Part shown: positions 1 to 6,074 of the stretch, piece after piece
Layout of the letters: every line of letters starts with the position of its first letter
Numbering within the stretch: position 1 is the stretch's first letter
NCBI GenBank assembly: GCA_944358685.1
Contig: CALVRQ010000100.1
Coordinates: 1 to 6,074 of the forward strand
Reading direction: 5' to 3'
Source: an uncultured Bacilli bacterium
GTDB taxonomy: Bacteria > Bacillota_I > Bacilli_A > RF39 > UBA660
DNA: 6,074 nucleotides
Made by a program: the position numbers and the translations under genes
The notes under the pieces: generated by a model
What the model was told of the DNA's origin: nothing
What the model saw: only the letters and a program-made list of their open reading frames with translations
The model's database searches: none

Positions 1-2013
1 AACATTTTGACCATTATTATGGCCCCATTCATTAGCACCAGAATCACTTTCATTTTTTATATCAGCAATAATAGCCGGTATTTTAGTACCATCATCTAAG
101 AAGAAATCGACTTTATCACCAACATTACCAAATTTCTTAGTACAAGCAACAAGATATCGACCATCTATTACTGCAATTCCATCATCCCACTCAGCTCCAG
201 ATGATGCCCATATATCATATACTCTACCTTGGTCATAAACCCAGTCCCAATCATTATAAACTGTAACTGTAAATCCGCCACCGCCATATTCTTCAGGAAT
301 AATAATATCACCAGAAGTTTCACAATAATCCGCAGACCCACCAGTTGACGTACCTGCTTGTCCTTGCAATACATCAGTAGCATACATGACCCTATAAGTC
401 TCTACGACCCAGCCACTATAATTATCATCAAGTGTGTTACCGCTAACACCACCTGGATCAATTATCGTAACTTGACCATCACTAACAGTATCCACTGCAA
501 CCCAGTGTTGTGCACTCGCATTATGATGAATATTTAATAAAATAAACTTTTGATATTTCCCCTCAGCCGGCGTCGATAATTCTTGAGATAAAACATTCGC
601 TAGCGTTTGTGTATCACTTATGTTAACCGTATGCCTACCAGACAACACAACATTAGGTGCTATACTTTGATAACCACTCCAAGTAAACGCACCACCACTA
701 ACAAATCCACCATTTTGATTCAATGTTGTAACCAAAGCCCCAGGATTAAAACTACTATATCCACTAGGCAAATTCGTAATTTGTGTGCCAGATCTAGCAA
801 TTTGAATAGCCAAAGAAGTAACAAGACATCCAATGGCAGCCATATTTCTACCGCCACCTAATGAAATAGAACCCCATTCAGGATCAGCTTGTTTCCAAGT
901 AGTATAAGCACCAGAAGCAGATGGATTAACAATACAATTATCCGCTAGACCTCCACCACTACTATCACGTAAATCTTCAGCTAAACCAACAATTTGTTCA
1001 GCCACAATATCTTTCTTTTCTTGATATTGCTCCTTACCTTCATCTGTACTTAAATCTGGATTTTGAACATGTTTATAAGTTCCCCCAATAAATCCTAAAC
1101 CACAAATCTTATCCATGGTATAAAATCTACTCAGTCGAGTAGCCATAGCTGCATCTTGAGTGCTAAATCCGTCTAAATTGCTAAAGTCATGAGTAAGCCC
1201 TAATGGATCACCAGCAAAAAAATCATCCATTCCAGTCGCACTAATTGCTACATCCGCAACATTCCTAATCGTACAAAAAATACCATTATATGCAATAGAA
1301 ATAAAATTCGTAATTGGATTACTTCTATCTATCAAATTTCCAACTAATCCTTCACCAGCTAAAGCTTCTTTATATTTATCATCACTATAGCTTCCAACCC
1401 AACCGCTAGAATCAAGCATAACAATAGTTGCTGCCGTTAATAAATCAATTGATTGTGGTTTCTTTATTTCTGATTCCAAATTTACATCAGTTGAATGTTC
1501 CCATTCATCAACATACATATCAATAACCTTATTTAAGACACAATTTTCATCTAAGCGTTGTTCAGTATGTGCATCTTCCCCTTCACCAACCAACACCTCG
1601 ATTAAACATCCAATACTAGCCAAAACTGTTTTCCACATATACTGTGCCATACTCGTCGCACTACCAACAACTTTATCAAACGATTCAGCTATCTCAGTCC
1701 ATGTACTTCTAAATTCATCCTCACTAAAATTCTCATCATAAGAATCTTCAATATAATCTGTAAGCGTTCCTCTATGAACTAAAGTCGCATATAAAGCAGC
1801 TTCATCTGTTTGTTTTGGAAAAACCTCATGAATTATTTCTATCTTCCTAAGTAATTGTTGTTCCTTTTTATTGCCACTAGTTTCATCTTTTAAATAATCA
1901 CCACGATTAATGGCAAATATCGGTCCTAAATTAACAAATAAAATCAATAAAATTAAACCCAAAAAAGAAAATAACTTAAATCTTTTTTTTAATTTACTTT
2001 TCCTTTCCTTCAT
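1..2013 (-). CDS. Large exported protein with C39-like cysteine peptidase domain (partial, runs off the left edge)
   Basis: The frame from the ATG at 2013 stays open through 671 codons to position 1, so the C-terminus is missing. A basic start (2-13) and hydrophobic segment (14-34, ending GPIFA) form a signal peptide or signal anchor. Residues 37-355 are mostly helical and unrecognised, with AALYATLVHRGTLTDYI (72-88) and AATIVMLDSSGWVGSY (194-209). Residues about 370-545 look like a Peptidase_C39_2 domain: WKQADPEWG (373-381), Cys396 in AIGCLVTS, His503 in QHWVAVD and Asp519 in IIDPGG, the expected order and rough spacing of a Cys-His-Asp triad. After a Gly/Ser/Thr linker (551-563), residues 580-671 form a further beta-rich domain with GRYLVACTKKFG (618-629), VGDKVDFFLDDG (631-642) and GHNNG (664-668). 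As last gene of the block it probably acts in the wall or on surface proteins during mating; the substrate is unknown. An in-frame TAG directly before the ATG rules out a longer start. Confidence 0.82.
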   Translation of the reverse strand, partial: MKERKSKLKKRFKLFSFLGLILLILFVNLGPIFAINRGDYLKDETSGNKKEQQLLRKIEIIHEVFPKQTDEAALYATLVHRGTLTDYIEDSYDENFSEDEFRSTWTEIAESFDKVVGSATSMAQYMWKTVLASIGCLIEVLVGEGEDAHTEQRLDENCVLNKVIDMYVDEWEHSTDVNLESEIKKPQSIDLLTAATIVMLDSSGWVGSYSDDKYKEALAGEGLVGNLIDRSNPITNFISIAYNGIFCTIRNVADVAISATGMDDFFAGDPLGLTHDFSNLDGFSTQDAAMATRLSRFYTMDKICGLGFIGGTYKHVQNPDLSTDEGKEQYQEKKDIVAEQIVGLAEDLRDSSGGGLADNCIVNPSASGAYTTWKQADPEWGSISLGGGRNMAAIGCLVTSLAIQIARSGTQITNLPSGYSSFNPGALVTTLNQNGGFVSGGAFTWSGYQSIAPNVVLSGRHTVNISDTQTLANVLSQELSTPAEGKYQKFILLNIHHNASAQHWVAVDTVSDGQVTIIDPGGVSGNTLDDNYSGWVVETYRVMYATDVLQGQAGTSTGGSADYCETSGDIIIPEEYGGGGFTVTVYNDWDWVYDQGRVYDIWASSGAEWDDGIAVIDGRYLVACTKKFGNVGDKVDFFLDDGTKIPAIIADIKNESDSGANEWGHNNGQNV

Positions 2014-2018
2014 CTAAA

Positions 2019-2026
2019 CACCACCC
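2019..2026 (-). promoter_or_regulatory. Weak ribosome binding site of the C39-like gene
   Basis: GGGTGGTG lies 5 bases before the ATG at 2013, in the 16-base gap after the lipoprotein stop. It is an imperfect Shine-Dalgarno match. The same octamer precedes the ATG at 5769, so translation of both genes may lean on coupling to the gene upstream. Confidence 0.45.
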
Positions 2027-2029
2027 AAT

Positions 2030-2704
2030 TTAAAAATTATTATTCTTTTTTGTTTTAAACTTTACTAATATAAAAAATATAAAAATCACTAACAAAATAA
2101 AAACTATCACAAATATCAATGTTAAAAAACTATCATTTTCCTTTATTACATTCTCAGCTTTAACCGCCTTTTGAATTGTAAGCTTAATTGGTTTTTCATA
2201 ATAATTTGAAATATCAATAAACCAATTATAAACTTTACCAGATACACTATCTGCATTATTGTCAGTTACTTTCATATCTGTTTTAATACTAATTTTTACA
2301 TTATCAACCTGAAAATTATCCTCTAGCATATTTATACACCTAAATGTATCACTAGTGGCAAGATTAATTTGTTTATCATCACTACTTAAAAAAACATTCT
2401 CATAACATTTACTTAAAAACATACTTTGAGTAAAATGACTATAATCATGAACATAATCATAAGAAAGAAAATAATTACTATTATCTTCATTTAAAGACAC
2501 CTTATAAATAGCATCTAAATCTGAACCTGGATATACATAATGATTATTTGTTAAATATGGTTCTAAAGCCGATCTATCAGTTTCAGCTTTCTTAAAATCG
2601 ACTGTAACATTTTCCACAATATTATCTTCATTAATTTCCAAATTATATTCCGCACTACATCCAGTCAACAAAAATACTAAAAACAACAATAAAATTCTTT
2701 TCAT
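2030..2704 (-). CDS. Lipoprotein of unknown function with a C-terminal transmembrane helix
   Basis: This is a 224-residue protein from the ATG at 2704. It has a short type II signal: basic MKR, a Leu/Phe-rich core (4-13) and the lipobox LTGC with lipidated Cys16. The exported part (17-190) starts AEYNLEI, looks beta-rich and acidic, and contains Cys100 and Cys123, which could form a disulfide. A second hydrophobic segment (about 193-215) is followed by a basic tail, KFKTKKNNNF, as expected for a stop-transfer with a cytoplasmic end. The protein would thus be tied to the outer face by lipid and again by a membrane helix. I do not recognise the domain. Its position between two wall-acting genes suggests an accessory or scaffold of the mating channel, which is inference. 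A TTG start at 2722 is possible but less likely, as it would put six extra residues ahead of the basic MKR. It ends in TAA, 16 bases before the next gene. Confidence 0.82.
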   Translation of the reverse strand: MKRILLLFLVFLLTGCSAEYNLEINEDNIVENVTVDFKKAETDRSALEPYLTNNHYVYPGSDLDAIYKVSLNEDNSNYFLSYDYVHDYSHFTQSMFLSKCYENVFLSSDDKQINLATSDTFRCINMLEDNFQVDNVKISIKTDMKVTDNNADSVSGKVYNWFIDISNYYEKPIKLTIQKAVKAENVIKENDSFLTLIFVIVFILLVIFIFFILVKFKTKKNNNF

Positions 2705-2708
2705 ATAT

Positions 2709-2714
2709 TCACCT
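2709..2714 (-). promoter_or_regulatory. Ribosome binding site deciding the lipoprotein start
   Basis: AGGTGA ends 4 bases before the ATG at 2704, within the 14-base gap after the NlpC/P60 stop. It favours this ATG over the upstream in-frame TTG at 2722, and the protein from the ATG has a standard lipoprotein signal. Confidence 0.65.
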
Positions 2715-2718
2715 AATA

Positions 2719-3411
2719 TCAACCTTTATATCTCCTGTATACCTCAAATCCACCATGATAATCACAGTAATCTTGTAACGATTCTTCTTGAACACCATCA
2801 ATTCCAGATAAACCATACTCAGTCTTTGTAGCCGAATGAATTACTGTTCCATTTCCAGAATATATCCCAACATGTCCAATATTATTTCCACCATCTAAGA
2901 TAATATCACCTGCCGAAAGTTCATCAGCCGATGTCACAGTTTCAAACAAATTAGAAGTAGCTAAACTCTTAGTATAATGTGGAACCTCAACACCTAAAGC
3001 CTGGCGATAACAATAAGCTACTAAACCTGAACAATCAAAAGAATCAGGTCCTTCTGCTCCAAATACATAAGGTTTACCTATTTGCTGCCTAGCACATTCA
3101 ACCACTGATGATGCTGAACCACTACTTCCAGAACCATGTCCATCAGATAATGAACCACCACCGAAAATAGTTCCAATTAACATCTGCGGAATAGCAACAA
3201 TAGCAAAAAATACAACAAATACAAAAGCAGCCAACGGTCCAGCAATAGAAATTACAATTATTAATGGTGTTTTTAGCACACCAAGAAATGACTTAACTCC
3301 TTCTTCATTTGAATTAGAAGTGACCGACTTTACAGCTTTAGCTGTTTTAACAGCTTTCGCTCCTTTTGAAATAGCACTCTTTGCTTTTAAAAGCACAACT
3401 GGTAAAGCCAT
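2719..3411 (-). CDS. Membrane-anchored NlpC/P60 (C40) peptidoglycan endopeptidase
   Basis: This 230-residue protein has a Lys/Ala-rich cytoplasmic start (9-29), one long hydrophobic anchor (about 48-80), a Gly/Ser-rich linker (84-102) and a C-terminal NlpC/P60 domain (about 103-228). The catalytic Cys127 lies in DCSGL, His180 in GHVGIYSG, and His192 in VIHSA is the likely third polar residue; KPYVFGAEGPDSFDCSG carries the usual lead-in to the cysteine. Such domains cut gamma-D-Glu to diamino acid bonds in peptidoglycan stem peptides. In transfer operons they open the wall for the mating channel, here presumably from the outer face of the membrane. Many Gram-positive transfer hydrolases also carry a lysozyme-like domain; none is present here. 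The ATG at 3411 has a very strong ribosome site. The gene starts 22 bases after the VirB4 stop, ends in TGA, and is followed after 14 bases by the lipoprotein gene. Confidence 0.93.
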   Translation of the reverse strand: MALPVVLLKAKSAISKGAKAVKTAKAVKSVTSNSNEEGVKSFLGVLKTPLIIVISIAGPLAAFVFVVFFAIVAIPQMLIGTIFGGGSLSDGHGSGSSGSASSVVECARQQIGKPYVFGAEGPDSFDCSGLVAYCYRQALGVEVPHYTKSLATSNLFETVTSADELSAGDIILDGGNNIGHVGIYSGNGTVIHSATKTEYGLSGIDGVQEESLQDYCDYHGGFEVYRRYKG

Positions 3412-3415
3412 AATG

Positions 3416-3423
3416 TCACCTCC
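3416..3423 (-). promoter_or_regulatory. Strong ribosome binding site of the NlpC/P60 gene
   Basis: GGAGGTGA stands 4 bases before the ATG at 3411 (7 bases from its GGAGG core). It is a near-perfect Shine-Dalgarno sequence and the strongest in the window. It lies within the 22-base gap after the VirB4 stop and implies efficient independent translation of the hydrolase. Confidence 0.8.
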
Positions 3424-3433
3424 ACTTCAAATA

Positions 3434-5218
3434 CTATAGTCCACCACCAGAACCAAACGAATCTAATTCTTGTTGAGTAACAACAACATTTATTCGCAAA
3501 CGTTTACTTCCACATACAAACAAAGCTTCACCTTGATTATATCCTTTAATACTTTCTTTTTCATTATCATTTAAATCAATTAATTTAGACAAATCTTCAA
3601 CCGCTTGCTTCTTTAATCCCATTATTAAATAATAAGAAGCATTATCAAAAATTGCTTTACCTTGAGTAATTACACTAGGATCACTAAAATCAGTAGGTTG
3701 TTGTGTAATTATAATAGTTCCCGTATTATACTTACGAGCACGTCTTTGAATTTGTGCTAAGAAATCCGCTCCCAAAGTATTATTACCTGACAAAAGCACA
3801 TGAGCCTCATCAACCGTAAGTATTGTATTAATACTAGAATCCAAAGTTAAACTCCATGCATACTTAAGTACATTAAAGAATAAAGCATTTCTAATATTCT
3901 CATCAGCATTCATTAACTCTCTAATATTAAACACAATAAAATTACTTTTTGGAGTTATCGTAGTAGTTCCATCAAAATAGAACCTTAATTCCCTAATTAA
4001 TGGACGTAATTTTAACTCTAATTGTTCCAAAATATCTCTTTCTTTACTTTGCTCAGGCATTGCTGTAATCTTTCCTCTAACTGTTGCATATACATCTTTA
4101 AAAGTAGGATAATCTTTAGAGGTATAATGTGTAAAGTCAACATTAAAGTCAATACCAAAACGCTTATAAGTTTCTTGTACCATTTCACTAAAAATATTCA
4201 AAACATCTTCAGTAATAGATGGATCATAATATTTCATAAATGCCTTTACTGTTTGCAAAGAACGAGTAAGTACAGCATATCCCATACCCTGTTTAATTTC
4301 TTCTTCATCAGCATCCATAATAACTTCAAGCGGATTAATCATACCAAATTCTCCACCTTTACCAAGATCGATAAAATCACCGCCATAAAGTCTTGTCATA
4401 TCTTCAAGTTCACCTTCTGGATCAATTAAAACCATTTTATAACCATTTCTAATATGATTTCTCAAAAGCAATTTAGCTGCCGTTGATTTACCACTACCAG
4501 AAGTACCCAAAATAATCATATTAGCATTATTTCTATTGTGTTCCTTTTGAATCTGATACAAAAATTGATTAAATAATATAACACCACCAGAAAAGTCTAC
4601 ACCAAGTAATGTTGAAAGTCCAGGGTCTTTAATACTATCAAATACATACGGATACATTGCTGCAAGTGTTGGTGAAGGAATTGGAATACCAATTCTTTCT
4701 TCAATATCTTGTTTTGGAAATATTGGAATCATACTTTTTAAAACTTTTTCCTGTTCAAATCTTAAAGGAATAGCTCTCATATCCATTGCCTCTAAAAAGT
4801 TCTTTACCTGTAATTTTCTTGTCGTAAGTTCATCTTCTGAATCAGCAGTAATCATCAAATGTAATTGAAAATCCCAAATTTTAGCCTGCGTCGCAGCTAA
4901 CTGTTTAATAAATTCTTCCAAAGACTCATAATCTTGACGTAACTTTTCTTGCATAGTTACATCATGTTCTTCCTGATAACGAACTTTCATATCCGCTATT
5001 TCTTTATTAATCATCTTATTTATTACACTAAAAGGAAGGGGCAAATGTTTAATTACCATTTTAACCCCAGGAATACTAGTTAAATTAGATAAAAAACCAG
5101 GAGCTATCATTTTAGGATAACTAATAGCTGTCAAAATTGTAGAATATTTATCACTAGATACAAAAGAACTTGGTTTAAATTCTAATCCTTTTGGAGCAAT
5201 TTGCGTTCTTATATCCAT
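3434..5218 (-). CDS. virB4: VirB4-family conjugation ATPase (motor domain half)
   Basis: This 594-residue ATPase should power assembly of the type IV secretion channel or substrate movement from the cytoplasmic face of the membrane. Visible motifs are Walker A GTSGSGKST (238-246), the VirB4-typical VLIDPEGE (263-270), Walker B TILTVDEAH (465-473), the basic QRRARKYN (491-498) that probably supplies an arginine finger, and ITQQPTDF (504-511). Residues 1-190 are the middle portion of a VirB4, beginning IAPKGLEF (7-14), with a charged probable coiled coil at about 70-110. The C-terminus ends in a glycine-rich GSGGGL. The usual N-terminal domain is absent and is supplied by the preceding separate gene. 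The ATG at 5218 overlaps the upstream TAA by one base and has its own ribosome site. All nucleotide-binding motifs look intact, so the protein is probably active. VirD4/TraG-type coupling proteins are less likely, given the motif spacing, the lack of N-terminal membrane helices and the PrgI-like neighbour. Confidence 0.93.
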   Translation of the reverse strand: MDIRTQIAPKGLEFKPSSFVSSDKYSTILTAISYPKMIAPGFLSNLTSIPGVKMVIKHLPLPFSVINKMINKEIADMKVRYQEEHDVTMQEKLRQDYESLEEFIKQLAATQAKIWDFQLHLMITADSEDELTTRKLQVKNFLEAMDMRAIPLRFEQEKVLKSMIPIFPKQDIEERIGIPIPSPTLAAMYPYVFDSIKDPGLSTLLGVDFSGGVILFNQFLYQIQKEHNRNNANMIILGTSGSGKSTAAKLLLRNHIRNGYKMVLIDPEGELEDMTRLYGGDFIDLGKGGEFGMINPLEVIMDADEEEIKQGMGYAVLTRSLQTVKAFMKYYDPSITEDVLNIFSEMVQETYKRFGIDFNVDFTHYTSKDYPTFKDVYATVRGKITAMPEQSKERDILEQLELKLRPLIRELRFYFDGTTTITPKSNFIVFNIRELMNADENIRNALFFNVLKYAWSLTLDSSINTILTVDEAHVLLSGNNTLGADFLAQIQRRARKYNTGTIIITQQPTDFSDPSVITQGKAIFDNASYYLIMGLKKQAVEDLSKLIDLNDNEKESIKGYNQGEALFVCGSKRLRINVVVTQQELDSFGSGGGL

Positions 5219-5769
5219 TAACTCATCACCGTCCCAAAACTAGTAGTCATTCCACCATTCAAGAAATTATCCAAAATAATTCTTAAATCATCATTTGAAG
5301 TTTGTGTAACATTCAATCCAGCACTAGCAAATGCTTGAACTATATTTCTAATTTTTTTCTGAATCTTATCCATATCTTTTTCTTTAAAAAGTAAATAATA
5401 TTCAGTATCAACAACATTCATAGTTGTCGTAAACATATTAGCTTTATTAATATCATCTAAAATAAGCTTCCTTTTAACAGGATTTGTCTCTGAATTATAA
5501 AGCAATTGTAATCTCGATAAATAAGAAGTAATATCAACTGGTCTATCTGCAACAACAATCCAAAATTCATAATCTATCATATTATAAACATTTTTTAAAT
5601 TAGTAATAATCATATTTTGCAAATCAGGTTCCAAGATAAAGATATTTCTAGGAAATATCTTTACCCCAGTCACCTTTTCATTATTGTCACATATAATAAT
5701 GCCATTTGTAATCGCTTTAATTGGCACAAAATCATTTGTGTATTTGCTGCGGTTCGTCCCCGTACTCAT
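5218..5769 (-). CDS. Detached N-terminal domain of a VirB4/TraE-type conjugation protein
   Basis: This 183-residue soluble protein has no signal peptide or membrane helix. It opens with a polar leader and DFVPIK (13-18), then a beta-rich part (NGIIICD 22-28; VTGVKIFPR 33-41), a helix near 49-63, the strand EFWIVVADRP (68-77), a charged helical stretch (about 80-112), the strand EYYLLFKEKD (123-132) and helix 133-150. The strand-helix pattern, with phrases such as EFWIVVADRP and YYLLFKE, resembles the N-terminal domain of VirB4/TraE/TraC proteins, which precedes the ATPase and contacts the channel. It has no Walker motif. With the next gene it totals 777 residues, about the length of one ordinary VirB4. 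The ATG at 5769 lies inside the PrgI-like gene and has only a weak site (GGGTGGTG about 8 bases ahead), fitting coupled translation. It ends in TAA, whose last base is the first base of the next ATG. The assignment is from fold pattern and context. Confidence 0.68.
   Translation of the reverse strand: MSTGTNRSKYTNDFVPIKAITNGIIICDNNEKVTGVKIFPRNIFILEPDLQNMIITNLKNVYNMIDYEFWIVVADRPVDITSYLSRLQLLYNSETNPVKRKLILDDINKANMFTTTMNVVDTEYYLLFKEKDMDKIQKKIRNIVQAFASAGLNVTQTSNDDLRIILDNFLNGGMTTSFGTVMS
5226..5230 (-). promoter_or_regulatory. Internal ribosome binding site for the VirB4 motor gene
   Basis: GGTGA lies inside the end of the upstream gene, 7 bases before the ATG at 5218, at good Shine-Dalgarno spacing. 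It supports the ATG as a real start, and so supports the two-gene arrangement over a sequencing frameshift. The stop and start share one base (TAATG), a typical reinitiation junction. Confidence 0.6.
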
Positions 5770-6061
5770 CTTTCACACACCACCCTTTCCATATAAACTT
5801 TTGCCTTGAGGTAAAATACCGATATGCCTCTTGAAGAATAATTCTAATATTATGATAATTTGGCACTGGTAAAACCAAAAATCCACAAATCAGTGCAGGC
5901 ATCAAATCAATAACTGCTCCAAACATAGTATTAGGTGCTATCAATAGCAACATAATTACTGTAGCCGTTATACCACAAGCAAAAAGTATTAAATCAAAAG
6001 TTGTAAAAGCTCCAAAAATAAGCATTGACTTTTTCGAGTTAGCTGGTATTAAAAATTTCAT
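5732..6061 (-). CDS. PrgI/VirB3-like conjugal transfer membrane protein
   Basis: This 109-residue protein has two hydrophobic helices, roughly residues 21-41 and 46-66. They are followed by a positively charged segment containing VPNYHN (66-71), the stretch EAYRYFTSR (78-86) and KFIWKGW (88-94), then a short polar tail. A small two-helix protein directly upstream of a VirB4 ATPase is the usual place and shape of PrgI/VirB3-type subunits in Gram-positive conjugative elements; these sit in the membrane and work with VirB4 in the secretion channel. The family call is by size, topology and position, without a search. The ATG at 6061 has a good Shine-Dalgarno site. The gene ends in TGA and its last 38 bases overlap the next gene, which suggests translational coupling. 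TcpE-type transfer proteins are an alternative assignment. Confidence 0.72.
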   Translation of the reverse strand: MKFLIPANSKKSMLIFGAFTTFDLILFACGITATVIMLLLIAPNTMFGAVIDLMPALICGFLVLPVPNYHNIRIILQEAYRYFTSRQKFIWKGWCVKDEYGDEPQQIHK

Positions 6062-6065
6062 ATAA

Positions 6066-6074
6066 TCACCCCTT
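6066..6074 (-). promoter_or_regulatory. Ribosome binding site of the PrgI-like gene
   Basis: On the minus strand AAGGGGTGA lies 4 bases before the ATG at 6061. It is a strong purine-rich Shine-Dalgarno match and fixes the start. The window ends here, so any promoter or upstream gene is out of view. Confidence 0.75.

Noticed and set aside
168..383. 71-residue open frame on the minus strand.
   Set aside because: It lies in another frame inside the long C39-like gene, whose own frame gives recognisable catalytic motifs across this region.
607..861. 84-residue open frame on the plus strand.
   Set aside because: It is antisense to the C39-like domain and rich in Thr/Ser/Asn as a mirror of that gene; no ribosome site or recognisable domain.
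2705..2722. Upstream TTG start for the lipoprotein, overlapping the NlpC/P60 stop as TTGA.
   Set aside because: The ATG at 2704 has AGGTGA at good spacing, and starting there gives a standard short basic signal. The TTG would add six residues ahead of it.
4022..4429. 135-residue open frame on the plus strand.
   Set aside because: It is antisense to the VirB4 motor gene; the Phe/Ile/Lys-rich composition is what the reverse of an AT-rich gene gives.
5218..5240. Programmed ribosomal frameshift joining the two VirB4 parts.
   Set aside because: No slippery heptamer is evident, and the motor gene has its own ATG and Shine-Dalgarno site; reinitiation is the simpler reading.
1..6074. Mycoplasma-type code with TGA read as tryptophan, considered because of the AT-rich sequence.
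   Set aside because: TGA ends the PrgI-like and NlpC/P60 genes at sensible lengths, and the tryptophans checked are TGG.
1..6074. CRISPR arrays, tRNA or rRNA genes, insertion sequences, terminators.
   Set aside because: Reading both strands showed no regular repeat-spacer pattern, no tRNA-like or rRNA-like stretch and no hairpin followed by a T run; nearly all bases are coding.

Overview
The window is a densely packed block of six genes, all on the minus strand, so they read from the right edge towards position 1. It looks like part of the conjugation (mating-pore) module of an integrative conjugative element, or a related mobile element, in a low-GC Gram-positive host (Bacillota). This rests on the AT-rich base use, purine-rich Shine-Dalgarno sites, a Gram-positive lipoprotein signal and Gram-positive style wall hydrolases. 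TGA serves as a stop (it ends two of the genes) and tryptophan is read from TGG, so the code is the ordinary bacterial one and not the Mycoplasma code. The species cannot be named; an uncultured gut Bacillota is a plausible guess.

In transcription order: (1) 6061-5732, a small two-helix membrane protein of PrgI/VirB3 type; (2) 5769-5218, a 183-residue protein read as the detached N-terminal domain of a VirB4/TraE-type protein; (3) 5218-3434, the VirB4 ATPase engine with Walker A, Walker B and a late QQ motif; (4) 3411-2719, a membrane-anchored NlpC/P60 peptidoglycan hydrolase; (5) 2704-2030, a lipoprotein of unknown function that also has a C-terminal membrane helix; (6) 2013 to position 1 and beyond, a large exported or anchored protein that contains a C39-like cysteine peptidase domain and is cut by the window edge.

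Neighbouring genes overlap or lie 14-22 bases apart, and no promoter, terminator or non-coding stretch over 25 bases is visible. The block is therefore most simply one polycistronic operon whose promoter lies beyond the right edge. The expected division of labour is as follows. The VirB4 pair and the PrgI-like protein form the energised inner-membrane part of the type IV secretion channel. The NlpC/P60 protein opens the peptidoglycan. The lipoprotein and the C39-like protein act on the outer face of the membrane or in the wall. The VirB6-like channel protein, the VirD4 coupling protein and the relaxase expected of such an element are not in view.

The most notable points are the VirB4 protein split into two translationally coupled genes, two different cysteine-hydrolase domains (C40 and C39-like) in one transfer operon, and a lipoprotein with anchors at both ends.
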